Below the pieces are notes generated by a model. The model had not been told where the DNA came from, did no database searches, and saw nothing but the letters and a program-made list of their open reading frames with translations. Made by a program: the position numbers and the translations under genes. 64,000 nt of DNA from Physcomitrium patens. Lineage: Eukaryota > Streptophyta > Bryopsida > Funariales > Funariaceae. Below are positions 22,533 to 35,234 of this stretch, piece after piece. Positions within the stretch are counted from its first letter, which is position 1; each line of letters begins with the position of its first letter. The stretch spans positions 12,755,106 to 12,819,105 of the forward strand of contig NC_037270.1 of NCBI RefSeq assembly GCF_000002425.4. The letters are read 5' to 3'.

Positions 22533-24434
22533 TGTCGTAATGTGTGAAGTCTTGCTTGAGAATGCTCCGGGCACTTGGCTGATGAAGGAAGAATAGTAAT
22601 TGCGATAACAAAATCCTAAATAGAATACTAACAATACTCTAATTAGACTATAATAATGGTAAACAAACGTAATCAAATTCAAAACAACTCAAAGAAATTT
22701 CAAACAAACAATAAAATTCTTAAAGAAATATTAGAATGATCACAAATTTTATTCACATATATGTCAATTCAATATTAATTTAATTCTAGTTAAAACCCTA
22801 TTGAATTTCACTCAACTTTAGACTAAATCTAATTAAATCTTAAACCCTAATAATTCCTAAATTCTAAGTCAAATCCTAAACAAATCTTAAATTAAATCCT
22901 ATTCCAAATCCTAAATACTAAATCAAACCCTAAATCAAACCCTAATCCAACCCTAAACCCTAAATCAAACCTTAAATCAAATCCTAACCAAATCCTAATC
23001 CAAATCCTAAATCAAATCCTAACCAAATCCTAAACCCTAATCCAAACCCTAATCCAAATCCTAAATCAAACCCTAACCAAATCCTAAACTCTAATCCAAA
23101 CCCAAATCTAATTCTAAACTCTAACCCAAATCCTAAATCCTACACCAAACCTAAAAATCCAAATCCTAATCCAATCCTAAATTCTAATCCAAATCCTAAA
23201 TCCTAAACCAAACCTAAAAATCAAACCCTAACCAAAGCCTAATCCAAATCTTAAATCAAACCCTAACTAAATCTTAAATCCTAATCCAACCCTAGTTCAA
23301 ACTCTAATCCAAATCCTAAATCAAACCCTAACCAAACCCTAAATCCTAATCCAAATCCTAATCCAATCCTAAACTCTAATCCAAATCCTAAATCCTATGA
23401 CAGATTTAAACCTCAATACCTAATGAATAAACTCTCGATCTCAATTCAAAATTTTTACACTCCTTAAAAATCAAGTTCAAAACAAGCAAAAAAAATTTGA
23501 AAAGGATCAGAGTTACTAAATTGACGAAAACCTCAAAAATGTGTTCGAGTGTTAGCCGGCCTCTTTCTCCAATCTTGTTGCCAACCTTCCAGAGCCAATT
23601 TCTCCTTTGTGCACCGTTTGATTGGTTTCAAATTTCTCATTGACATAGTAAAACAAGTCTAATATCTTCTCACCTAAGTTTTACTCCAATCTAACCAGTA
23701 GATTGCATGAAATCTTAAAAACCCTCACTGGACCTAAAATTCTACTTTTTGAGACCTTGACTCACTTAAACCTCAATATCTCTCAATTCAACTGTTAGAT
23801 CAAGCTCAAATTCACAACATGTATTCAGCACAATTAAAACCATAAATTCAAAAAAATTCACCCATAGATCTGCAACAAAACTCTCGAAATCACTCAAAAC
23901 ATAAACCCTATTTTATTTCATAAACCCAAGTCATCCAAAAACAAACTCAACTTTGCAAAGCTCTTACAAATTCATATCAACTCCAAATCACCCAAAATTA
24001 ATGCCCATAGAAATCCTATCCAACCTTCTCTCCAATTCCTTTCTCTGATCTGCCAAAGAGTCCTAAAGTCATCGTCGAGACTCGGTTTTGTGCCTCAAGG
24101 TCTAAATTCGACTTTGGTTCATCACTGGCCCTCTCCGGGTATCAATATTTAGTTTTTCTAAGTAAATTTTTTCTAAAATTTACTCTTCACTTTCTTCTAA
24201 AGATCCCTATATCATTTATTTTCCCAATCTACTTTGATTTGCCTTACTTATGGTACTACAAAATAAGTAGAAGTCACCTTTTTAAAAGGCAACATTGGTA
24301 CCTTTTAATTTTTCTACCCCTTTGGCTATTAACTATATTTCTAAGATAATTTGTTCTAATACTTTGAACTAAGATCTCTTAAATTATAATAATCTCTACA
24401 CTCTTTCACGTATTAATCGTGTTACATCACAACA
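22533..24434 (-). repeat. 5' LTR of E
   Basis: TGTCGTAATG...CATCACAACA on the plus strand. It has terminal similarity to the F LTRs and internal similarity to the D LTR around 23,750-23,830. A possible primer site (TTTGGTGAACCCGACATG on the minus strand) begins about four bases inside it. Confidence 0.75.
22790..23395. repeat. Degenerate telomere-like (AAACCCTAAT) array in E LTR
   Basis: About 600 bases made almost entirely of short CCTAAAT/CCCTAAT/CCCTAAA variants, including adjacent AACCCTAAACCCTAAA units near 22,950. The plant telomere repeat is CCCTAAA, but spacing here is irregular (7-14 bases) and the array lies inside an LTR, so it is not a chromosome end. Confidence 0.85.
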
Positions 24435-27400
24435 ACGGTCCAAACTAACATTTTGAAACTTCCGTAAAGTACTATATTGGTTGTCCAAAATACTATCATA
24501 AACAAGTACCCAATTACCTTCTTCAATTGCTTTAGGTCTCAATCGATGTTACTTATCAAATCGTGCCTTGTTTTGTAACCTTGCTCTTTTTAACCTTTGC
24601 AATGCTATTTGCACATCTTCCGATCTTTGCTCCAATTGTCGAATCCTAATAGCCAGAAGTTCTTCTCTTGTCAATCCATCTTCCTATGGTAGGATACTCC
24701 AAATAAGTATCCTTTTTTCAATCAGCATAATTGATTTTTGACCTGTCATAAGTTCTACTCGTATATATCCTGTCAGCGAACTATGTATTGTTCGATCAGC
24801 CCATAATGCAAATGACAAAAGCCGTGACCACTTTCTAACTTTTCCATTACAAGCTTTAACTAATGCTTTTACAATCGGTGGGTGACCACGTTTGCTTTTT
24901 GCATTCCCTTCCGGATTATAAGCAGTAGTCAGTGATAGTTTAACTCCACATCTTTCAAAGAACTAACGAGCTTCTTGTGCATTTAATTCTCCACGATCTG
25001 CAGTAATTTTTCCTACGCATCCGTAGCGGCAAATGACATCTTCAAGCAAAAACCTACAAATTCCCTCTACAGATTTTGTCCTCAATGGTCTTCTTTCTAC
25101 TTGATTTGATAAATCTTCACAAGCTAAAACCAAATATCTCGTTTGCCATAACCCAACTGCCATACTAACTAAATCAACAATCCATTTAAAATGAATAGCC
25201 AGAGGATATGTAGGATGAAGACCATCTCGATGTCGGATATTAGAATATGATTGACAGATTTCACATAACTCTATAAATGAGAGCACATCTCGATACATAT
25301 TTTTCCACCAATATCGTTCCTTGAGTTTAGCAAAAGTAGCCTAGATTCCTCTATGTCCTGTCTATAAACTATCATGAAACTCCTTTAATAATTTTAGTTT
25401 TTTTTCCTTTTTGCCTATCACTCGTTGTGGCATCCCAATTCCTTTCTTCGGTCTCTTCTATAAGAATCTATCTCGAAGCAAAAATCCATATGCTTTTTTT
25501 CTTATTTCTTTGAATTTTTTTGTAGACCAATTCCCTTGCTTAGTCAAAGTATTCAAGTAATGACCAATATTCAATAATTCTCCTTCAAAAGATTCTTTAA
25601 GAAATAGCTTGTCTTCTCTATTGAGATTTGATATTGAATAGAATTTCAATCCGACGTCATCAATGTCTTCAACCATTTTGTCCTCCCTCTCATATCTTAT
25701 TCGAGATAGCATGTCTGCTATTAAATTATCTTTCCTATTAACATGCTTAAATTCCGAATTTAGTGACTTAATATAAGCAATCTATCTCAACATTGTAATA
25801 TCTGGCGTTGAACAGTTAATAATCATTCCAAGCAATGGCAAGCAATCTGTTTCAATTACTACTATTTCCCGAATCAAATAGTCCTTTTTAGCTTTTATAG
25901 CCGAAATAACTCCTCAAAGTTCTCTTTTGACTTGCAAATATACACGCTGACGAATACTTAAAACTTTAGCTCCAAATCGAATTGCAAATCTATTCCTACT
26001 TGAATCATCTTGATCCACAGTCCATCCAATGGTAATTGGACTAGTGTCCACAATAAGAATCACAAGTCTATTCCACTTATAATCAACATTCCTCAATATT
26101 GGAGGTGACATCAATAATTTCTTCAATCTTTGCATTACCTCAATATGTCTTTTTTCCCATTTAAATTAGTAGCTCTTGCAAAACAATTCATATAATGGAT
26201 CCGCTATGTGAGCATAATGAGGGATCCAGATTCGATAAAATATACATGCACCTAAATACTTGCGAACCTCTATTAAAGAATCACAATCCTCTTTTATCCT
26301 TTCAAATGCATCAACTTTAGTCAGATCCGATTTTCTTCTGTAAGATCTACATAAATGTCCAACAATCACAACCTCTTGTACTTCAAATATGGATTTCATA
26401 TCCAATAATATAAGATGAACTTCTCCAAGCCGAGTTAAAATCTTCTCACAATCTTGTATATGATCAACAACATATTTGCAACACCCCCTCTTATCTAAAG
26501 TTTCATTCTTGTCTCCTTCTCTGCACCCTTTTATAGGAACATCATCCAGAAAAGGTATAGTCTTTTTCGGAATAAAATCTCTCAATATCTTATTCATCCC
26601 ATTCATCATATGCGCAACTGAGTTGGTCGTGCCTTGAGGAAGAGTGCACATTCTAATCAATCCGAGTGGTGTCCTCATTGTCGTCATATCTCTACTTCCT
26701 TCGACAAGTTGAAATTGATCATAACCTGAATACAAGTCACCCATTGAATAGATCGCCCTTCCTGTAAACGCCTCAGCAAATTCATCCCCAATAGGTCCAA
26801 TTCCTGCATTCCTGACGGTTACTGCATTCACCAGTTGCATATCTTGAATAAAATGTAGTGACCCATTCTTCTTAGGTACCATAAACCATCGACTAGAATA
26901 CTGCGCAAATCAGGGTTTCAATATTTTCATCTTCATCTTTTCTTTTAATAGTTCCACCAATTTAGATAAATGTACCCTCGGTACTAGAATCGGTCTTAGA
27001 TTCCAAGGTACATGCGGTACAGTGAAGATAACCATAGATGTTATAATATTTGGATCCACACACCCAATTTCATAAGATTTGAAGGCAAACGATCTACCTT
27101 GTTTAGCCAACATCTTTTTGAAGCAAGTAATTTCCTCCTGCAATAAATAACCATCAGAACCAATCTTCAATTCTTTAAAAGTCTCTTTAGTAAACTAATG
27201 TCCAATACTCATTGGATCTCTTAAACTTGCTTCTTTTGATGTTTTTCCCATTTGTTCCTTAAAATCTTTTGGTAATGGTCTGGCAACACGCTTTATCTTA
27301 TCTGCCGTTTTATATTTCATCTCTACAGTGACTTCTGGTGCTTGAAAAGATTCAAGCATGATATAAACCTCTCTTGAATGAATCTCAACAATCTTATTAT

Positions 27401-30102
27401 TATCCCCTAACCAGATAGATGTAATCAATTCTAATGAATCTTCCAGTCCATTTTCTTCATAAACACCTAAAATCCTCTCATCATCTTGCAATGTACCTAA
27501 CTTACTTAATTCTCCTTCAATATTATATAATCTTTTTCTTTCTTTTCTTTTAAAATCATCAATTTTTTTATACATAATATTTCCATTCTCCAAAATACCA
27601 ATAAAACTCGCATCAAAGGCACCTTCATCTCGTGAGAGTACCTCCTCTTTTGTACCTCCATAATCTTGCTTTATAGTGGTACCTCCCCAAAATCCTTAAA
27701 TGCTTCAACAATCTTTAGCAATGGTTTCTCCCTCAACCTATCTCAATTCCGTTCATGGTTAGGAGGTACTGTTAGAAATTGTACAACTTTCCTCCCATCT
27801 TCGCTACGTACCCTTGCATAAGCAGAACCATCGTCAAATACTTTTGTTTCCATCCATGTTGCCATAATATAAGGTTGTCCTAAAATCAACGGATAAGATG
27901 TTGTATCTAGAACAAAGAAATGTTGCTCCGTCGCAACATCCTCAATCCAAATTTTGACATCTGGACAAGCTCCATATAATTCGCCCTGTGTGTTATTAGC
28001 TGCTCGTATTACCCATCCATGTTCCATATCAATTGGCCATTTTTGCTTCTTATAAAGATCTTTAGACATGAGATTTATTGCAGAACCATAGTCGACTAAA
28101 GCAATAATTGGTTCTTCTATATTTTCTACTTTCACCAATATCTCAGTAGTTGCCCTTGCACAATGCTTTAGAGTATAATAGCTCAAAGTTTCCATTTCCT
28201 TATCACTATAATCTTTGAAACGTACTCGTTGATTATACCCATTCTTTTCATTTGTTGGTTGCTTGTAACCAATATCAACCTCTTCTTCATCTTTATATAT
28301 TCTTGCATCAATAGCATGACTCATTCCAGTTTCGTCCATTAATTACCTCTTTCGCTTAATGCTGTCAATGATAACATCATGAAACTCCTTCTTTGTAATT
28401 CCCAAAACTTCTTTCAATGTGAATTCCACCTTAGCATTTAATATACGTTCTTCCAACATCCCTTTCAAATTTGTTGCCGCTTCAAGGTCAGAAAGTAGCT
28501 TATAAGCAATTAATTTGCCCTTATCTTTTGTCTCCCTTGTTTTTTCTTCCAATAATGCTGAGATATCTTTTATAGGCAATTCTTGTGAAGTTGCCTCCCG
28601 AGCCTTATCTCCTTGAGTTTGCCTCTTAGAAGAATTTCCTTCTCTTGTATCATCAAAATTTTGTCGCCTCTTTTCTTCTATCAAAGCTTCATGTTGGCTC
28701 TTAGCAATATATGCATGAACTGAAAGAGACTCAACAGGATCCCCCCAATCTGTTGCACCTCGTATTGTAGCTGCAGTCCTCAATAAAGCTTCTCGAGGTA
28801 ATTTTCCTTCTTGCATTGTAGAAACGACAGAAGTCCAAAACTCACTAGTTTCCGTACTTCCACTAAGGTCATCATCTACTCTAGCACCATAACTTGCACT
28901 TTCTCGTGCTGCTGTTTCATGCTCTTTTAAGTAATCTTGAACCAATGCTCTCATTCTTCCCTTACCAAAATTGGTTTGAAGAAGATCCTCCCTATCTTTT
29001 AACGCTATCTTCCTATCTTTCTAGCAAATAATTCCTTGTCATATCATATTATTAAATTCATTGCAATCTTTCTTAGTGTGTGAAGCGTCATCACACCAAA
29101 TGCATCTTTGTACATATCCTTCTTTTGAAACATTCTTCAAATTATTTGTAGAAGTATTCTCTTCAAGTCTTGCCAATTTGATTTGAAGATCTCGCATTCC
29201 TCGTATAATTTCTTCCATCCCTATATTTGCTTTTTTTAATAAGTATGTCGAAGGTTGAACTGTAGGTATTGTTGGTGGTGTTGTATATACTGGAGCTTTG
29301 AGTGCTTGTACTGTTTTTGGAATATTGTTCCTATCCTTCCTCTTTTCTCTTTTTGCAAGCAACCCCACCGCATCTTCAACGTTCTTCTACTTTGTTGTCA
29401 ATCCTTCATCTTCTTCTTTGTCTTCAAGAAGGAGTTCCAATTTCCCTTGTAATTCTCCATCAGTAGCTTGAAGAAATAGATCAACTTTGTTCGGCTCCAA
29501 TGTCAATTTTTCTACCTTCGATATTTGAGAGTACTGCCTCTTAAATTCTTTTAGTAGCTCTGTTGCTTGCAAATTCTTATTAGGTCGTTCAATCCATTCC
29601 AGAATCAACTTCTTAGTAATGCGATCAGCATCTTCCAAGAAATATTTGTCTTTCAATGCATGTGAAAAAACCTCCCATGAATTCCCATAACGATCCGTAA
29701 TCGATGTAATATGGTCTCTTATCTCTGGTATCATGGCAAGTCCAAATAATTCAACCATTTTCTTCTCAAAAACCCGATTTAATTTCATTTTACGAATATA
29801 ATATCTTAAATACCTTAAAATATTCCTTACATCAAATTGATCAATTTTATTGACCACTGCTTGCAATGCTTTGGTTGCCAAAGCTTCTTTTCGATCATTG
29901 CTTTGCTATTGCTACATTGATAATGAGAAGGCTTGAAACATACTAGCAATAGATGGATCCATGTGCATACCTTGTCCTTTAGAAGAACCCCCACCAGAAA
30001 CTCCTCCCAAAGATCGTTCAAAATTTTTATTTTCATTCTCTATAAAAATAAAATCAAACGAAATCCAATACCTTCCACCTCAAGCTTTGATTTCACTACT
30101 TA
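24435..30102 (-). mobile_element. Element F internal region (gag to integrase)
   Basis: From right to left: gag (about 30,036-28,343; ALQAVVNKIDQFDVRNILRY, knuckle CIWCDDASHTKKDC), protease (28,339-27,743; ALVDYGSAINLMS), reverse transcriptase (27,593-26,166; MCTLPQGTTNSVAHMMN, FLDDVPIKG), RNase H (about 26,135-25,458; IVDTSPITIGWTVDQDD) and integrase (about 25,450-24,435; VDLVSMAVGLW, ITADRGELNAQEAR). It matches D throughout and is more decayed. Confidence 0.85.
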
Positions 30103-31467
30103 TGTCGTATTACGTGCTATCTTGCTTGAGAATGCACCAGGCATCTAGCTATAGGAAGTAGTATGGTGTTTCACTAGTACTCAAGCAGTCTATCGGGTTC
30201 TTGACTACCCAAATACAATCTATATCGAATTGCAATGTAAAAGCTTAATTCCAATATAAAATGCTTAGAGATCCTATATAACTTCAATTTCTTTTTTTAT
30301 TTTTATTTTATTTTATTTATTTATATTTTTTATTTTATCTTTATCGTTAATTACGTTAATCCTAGACCGTGAACTTCAGCAAGCTGTGATCTTCAATCTG
30401 TCCTTCCAACTTATTGTAAAACATCTATCGCTAGTGTCTCAGCAAGCCCTTTCGAATGCTTAAGAAGTTCCAGTTCAACCCCGCTTACAGATTGTGAGGC
30501 TATGCTGCAATCCGCACCGATGTCCCTTGGCCGCTCGCCGATATTCCTCTTATCCCTGTCGGTAGGTCCCTAGTTATCATAGAAACCCTAAATAACCCCT
30601 AATTTACCAACTCCCAATACCTCTTTAAACTGTTGGCAGATATCCTCTATCCGTACAATGAGATTAATACAACCACGTATGCATTCAGCATACTCAACCT
30701 TCTAGACAACTCTGAATTTCAACCACAGAAGTATCTTTCATTTCATCAATAATTAAGAGTACTAGCCTTTCCTCTCTTACGGAAAAAATCCAGTTTATCA
30801 ATACAACACTGACTTTCAGCAATGATTGCCTCAGTCTTTCCAAAATCCTATGAAGAAAAAAAATCCCAATTCTTTGTCTTTTCGAAGCATGAGGCTAGCT
30901 CTCTGACCCTTAAAACCCTGATTCTCCAAAAAATCCATTTTTTAACCTATCCTCCCCTTTATTCCTGAGAAGATCCTATTCTTCTGCCTTAGACTCCCCG
31001 AATTGGAACAGCCACTTTTCTCCCTCCATTTTCGCCTTTTAGAGATCTTTTTTACAAAAAAAACGTTCCTGGAATGGTACAAAGAATGGAACAACTTGAA
31101 ACATAATCGAAGCCCGTAATCGGACCACATTGGATTGCCCGACCAAGTCACGTCTCATATTGGGTAAGAAGCCAATAATAAGACCTAGATTAGAGGTCTT
31201 CTGAAATTGGATCCAATTGGCTCTTCGAACCAGGCTCACCCGTCGTTGAATTGGTCCTTTTCCTTTTTGTTGACTCCCGTTATTAGAATCGAATGGAGCA
31301 TTTCGTTACTGTTGAGTATGCCCCTGCTGACTGTAATGGGGTGACTGAACCTAGCCTCTCAATATTTGCACTGGAATTGGCTGTCGCTTCTAACATCCAA
31401 GGTGACTAAATATTAATAAATCTTCTTCATTTATATTTTCATCATATAAACGTGTTACAACACGACA
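30103..31467 (-). repeat. 5' LTR of F
   Basis: 1365 bp, TGTCGTATTACG...ACACGACA on the plus strand. Its similarity with 13,998-14,909 and the solo LTR 8308-9513 establishes the family. Confidence 0.85.
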
Positions 31468-33500
31468 ACGTTTGATTTGCAAAGACAAACTTCAATGGAA
31501 TCAAGAAGCAGAAGTAGCATTTGAAGCTTTGAAAACAACCTTTATTTTTGCACCAAACTTGTATCGCATTGATTTTTCTTAGCCATTTTTTATGGAAACA
31601 GACACATCAGACTTAGCTTTAGGTGTCGTATTGTCACAAATAGAAACAGATGATAAACTTCACCTAATAGCTTTTTATTCCAAAACTTTTTCAGCAACCG
31701 AGACCAACTACGAGATCTACAACAAGAACTTCTTGCAATCATGGATTTATTTCAAGAATGGCTCCATTAACAAGAAGGTGCTTCTAGTCCATTCACAGTG
31801 TATACAGATCATAAGAACCTTGAATATTTTATGTCAGTATGTGTTTTGAATTGTCCCCAAGTCTGTTGGAGTATGTCTTTGTCAAGATTCAAATTCAAGA
31901 TCACTTATCGACTAAGAAAATAATAAGGTTTGTCAGATCCACTCTCTAGACAATCTTATCTTGCACCAAAGGAAGGAGATGTTACTTTTGATCAACAATG
32001 GATAATTCTCTTGAAGCCAGAGCATCTTCATCTTTGAGCAATGAAATTAATACTAACTGTTGATTCAACTTTCATTAAGCAAGTACAGTCAAGTATGTCT
32101 TCGGATCCTCTTATTCATAATATTAAGAAAAATCCTTCAAAGTCTCCTGATACTTCCAAGTTTGAATATAGGAACAATCTACTATATTTTGAAGGACGCC
32201 TATATGTTCCAAAAGGTAAAGCTCGATTAAGTGTTCTTCAAGCTCGTCATGACTTTCCAGCAGCATGACACTTTGGGTATAATAAAACTTTGGAACTAAT
32301 ATCTACGGATTTTTGGTGGCCACAAATATAGAAAGCAATCAAAGATTTTGTATAATCTTGTCATGTTTGCTCGAGATCAAAAACTCTTTGTCATTGACCT
32401 TACGGACTTTTTCAGCCATTACCCATTCCAAAACAACCATGGTCTTCTATTTCTATGGATTTCATCACAGATCTTCTAATCTCAAGTTTTTATGACTTTA
32501 TATTCATGATAGTGGATCATTTTACCAAGATGGCACATTTTGTACCATGTACAAAATCTATCACAGGTGAAGAAATAGCTTAGCTCTTTTTTGACAGTAT
32601 CTATCACTATCATGGATTATCCAAGGATATTATATCAGATAGGAGAACTCAATTTGTATCAAGATTTTGGCGGATTCTTTTCAAGATTCTAAAAGTGGAT
32701 ATAAAACTATCTTCGACATTCCATCCTCAAACTGATGGACAAATAGAGCATGTTAATCAAGTTTTGGAGTAGTATTTAAGATATACCATTAACTATCAAT
32801 AAGATAATTGAAAAACTCTTTTGCCATTGGCAGAGTTTGCTTACAATAACACGGTACATTCTTCTACAAAACAAACACCTTTCTTTGCTAATTATGGTTA
32901 TCATCTATGACTTGATACTTTTGACTTTACAAAAGTTGATAATCCTGCTACAAAATATTTAGCAATTCATTTGTCGAAGCTACATGCAACGATGAAGGCG
33001 TAGTTAAAAGAAGCTCAAGAACAACAAAAGATCAATGTAGATGTCTATCGAAAGGAACAACCACCATTCCACATAGGTGATAAGCTATGGTTACTTCATC
33101 ACAATATCAAGACCACTCGTGTTTGTGACAAGTAGGACTATCGAAGACTTAGACCATTTTCTATTTCTGTACAAATTAATCCAGTTGCATATCATTTACA
33201 TCTATCGAAGTCAATGAAAATCAATCCAGTATTCCACATATCTCTTCTTAAACCATACAAGACAGTGGACATACCAAGAAGAATACAAGCTCCACCTCCT
33301 CCTATAGAAGTGGATAATAATAAAGAGTTTGAAGTGGAAGAAGTCTTAGATTCAATGCTGCACCAAAATAAATTAGAATATCTTATCCATTGATATAGAT
33401 ATGATATTAATAAATGCACATGGGAGCCAGTAAAGAATCTTACAAATGCAATAAAGGCAGTGGAGGCTTTTCATCGATGACATCTATCAAAATTAAGATG
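31468..33500 (+). mobile_element. Element B RNase H, integrase and chromodomain region
   Basis: Resumes with LQWNQEAEVAFEALKTTF and METDTSDLALGVVLSQ, then integrase ([31 protein letters not shown]-like, HPQTDGQ) and a chromodomain-like end (FEVEEVLDS) near 33,330-33,480. It is decayed throughout. Confidence 0.85.
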
Positions 33501-33594
33501 AAATCTTATTTATAAAAGAAACAAGATCTACGCAAGATAACATTTTACTTTCAATCCTTGTTTGTAGCTTCTTTGTAGTTGTGATGCTCAGGAG

Positions 33595-34017
33595 ATGGAG
33601 AACCAACAACTAGCAGATTTGACTCAAGAGCCTTCATTTGCTGACCTATCGAACGAGATATTACGATTGTCACAACCTTTGAGACGACGCAATCGAGATG
33701 AAGATTTTGAAGAATGACATGTTCTTCTTTGAATAGATGGCAAAATACAATGCATTTGGTATCACGACCTTGAAAGGGACTCCCCATGTTTGGTGATTTT
33801 ATTAGAGGTAGGAACAACTCCTGATGGTGTTTCAAATATTTTATTCAAAAGAAGTTATGAAGACCTCAAAAATGATCAAATAATTGGATTGTCTTCCCAC
33901 CCTGATATAAGACACTACCGATGGTTGAGAGGCCCTATCGATCATCTTCGAAGATAACAAAGATCAAAATATGTGGCAAATACAATTTGTTGCATCATAG
34001 ATTTCTTCAACATATGA
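33595..34017 (+). pseudogene. Element B copy of the accessory 3' ORF
   Basis: A region of 423 bases with the same length and position as the open frame in A, beginning MENQQLADLTQEPSFADL and ending near IIDFFNI. It is a broken fossil copy, useful as evidence that the frame is a regular part of this lineage. Confidence 0.75.
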
Positions 34018-34058
34018 TGACCGCTCCTCGTGGAACTCATTCCTAGAAGGGGGGATAA

Positions 34059-34615
34059 TGTCACAAACATACTCATGTAAGCTAGTTACTATATATATAA
34101 ATAGGTAGAAGTAAGTAAAAAAGATAAAAGTAAGTTAATTCTATAATATTTGATATGAAGCTTCTTAGAAGCTTTATAGATGCTACTTTGACTTTATAGG
34201 TATCTTTAATTGACTTTTTGAATTAGAAACGTGGTCAACAAGTTGATCATGTACCACACATATTGTAAGCTTGAAGACCAAGCTAACTATGTGGCCCACA
34301 AGTAGAAAAACTTGCCTTGTAAGTCAAGGCATGTATCTTATAAAGTCAATACATATTGGAGGTCCTATAGAATATCACCACGTAGCCCCTAGTTAGATAG
34401 TATATATAGAGACAAGAGTGAAGCCTTCTTCACTCTTGTCAACTCCTTTTTTGTTTCTATTCTAGTTTTAAGGGTCTCTAGTTTTCTTGGCTTTTTGGCA
34501 ATGGCCATTCTAGTTTCTTTTTTAATATATATATCAAGTTATTTCTATTTTGTCATCTTTCTTTGAGAAAAGTCTCACTTATTTATTTGTCTTTATCGTG
34601 TTCTTGTCCTTGACA
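34059..34615 (+). repeat. 3' LTR of element B
   Basis: 557 bp, TGTCACAAAC...CCTTGACA, preceded by the purine-rich tract AGAAGGGGGGATAA. The hairpin is at 34,411-34,440. Followed by CATCC, the right target duplication. Confidence 0.9.
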
Positions 34616-35234
34616 CATCCATTTAAACCAAAAGCAACAAAATGAAGAATAGTAGCTTAATAAGATAGCTTCATTATGAAGATTCTTAATTCTTGGCCTC
34701 ATACAGAAAGAGAGGAAGCAACCTCTGAAGAGATAGTTGTTGTCAAATGTTTAAAATAGAAGAAGTGAGTTGTTTGAGTTCACGACCATAGCTTATTTAT
34801 ATCCTTTTGATCTTATCTACTTTATATGATATAGACAATCAAGAGATAGACTTCTTGTCAATCATATCATCTCAACCAAGTAGCTCACAAAGATGATCCC
34901 GAGATGAAGAGCCACCTAAACCACAAAGATGTTGAAAGATACCTAGTAATAGGTCAGTGGTAATTATGTTTGAGGTAGAACCTGCCTATGAAGGACGTCT
35001 AAAAAGAATGTTTACAGGACAATTCCATAATGAAGATATCAAAGTTCATGTTTAGTGACAAGTAGAAGGCTTATGATACTATCGATGGCTACAAGGGCCT
35101 ATGAACCATTTATCTTATGAAAAACAATTAGAATACATAGTGGACACTATGCGATAGTTCTTCAACTTCTTGCACATATATTAGCTTGTTACAACATTGC
35201 TTCTTGAAAACCTCAAAGCTAGAAGAAGAAGTGA
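34616..35234 (+). mobile_element. Relic Z 3' tail with diverged accessory ORF copy
   Basis: Continues the Z chromodomain end after B. The stretch 34,940-35,175 is a diverged, broken relative of the accessory ORF, recognisable by a YYRWLQGPMNHL-type motif and a following EYIVDTM stretch. A purine tract (35,221-35,234) leads into the LTR. Confidence 0.65.

Larger units (their letters stand above)
21798..24434 (-). mobile_element. Element E: lineage-2 Ty3/gypsy, only gag start and 5' LTR left
   Basis: A minus-strand fragment. The 5' LTR is 22,533-24,434 (about 1.9 kb, TGTTGTGATG...ACGACA), with a leader and then the gag N-terminal half (22,274-21,834, ALQAVMDKIDQFEGKDIIKY). Gag ends at the junction with D. 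The LTR sits against F integrase sequence, so E had inserted into F. Its LTR resembles that of D only in patches and is enlarged by a telomere-like array. Confidence 0.8.
13998..31467 (-). mobile_element. Element F: lineage-2 Ty3/gypsy inserted in B, itself invaded
   Basis: A minus-strand element. The 3' LTR fragment is 13,998-14,909, the internal region 24,435-30,102 and the 5' LTR 30,103-31,467. Flanking 4-mers are ACAT (13,994-13,997) and ACGT (31,468-31,471). B reading resumes exactly at 31,468 with the RNase H coding continuation. The block 14,910-24,434 (D plus E) replaces the end of the F integrase and part of its 3' LTR. No chromodomain is visible because the 3' end is missing. It is old and broken in many places. 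Confidence 0.82.
10770..34615 (+). mobile_element. Element B: old chromovirus split by a 17.5-kb nested insertion
   Basis: A plus-strand relative of A. The 5' LTR is 10,770-11,328, gag 11,540-12,520, protease and reverse transcriptase 12,522-13,997. The insertion occupies 13,998-31,467. RNase H, integrase and chromodomain follow (31,468 to about 33,500), then the extra ORF copy (33,595-34,017), polypurine tract (about 34,040-34,058) and 3' LTR (34,059-34,615). The outer flanks are CATCT (10,765-10,769) and CATCC (34,616-34,620), a decayed 5-bp target duplication lying in the Z chromodomain. The LTRs differ by very roughly 8-10% by eye, so B is much older than A. It is broken in many places. 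Confidence 0.9.

Noticed and set aside
22790-23395. True telomere or chromosome end
   Set aside because: Repeats are irregular, lie inside an LTR bounded by element sequence, and DNA continues on both sides.
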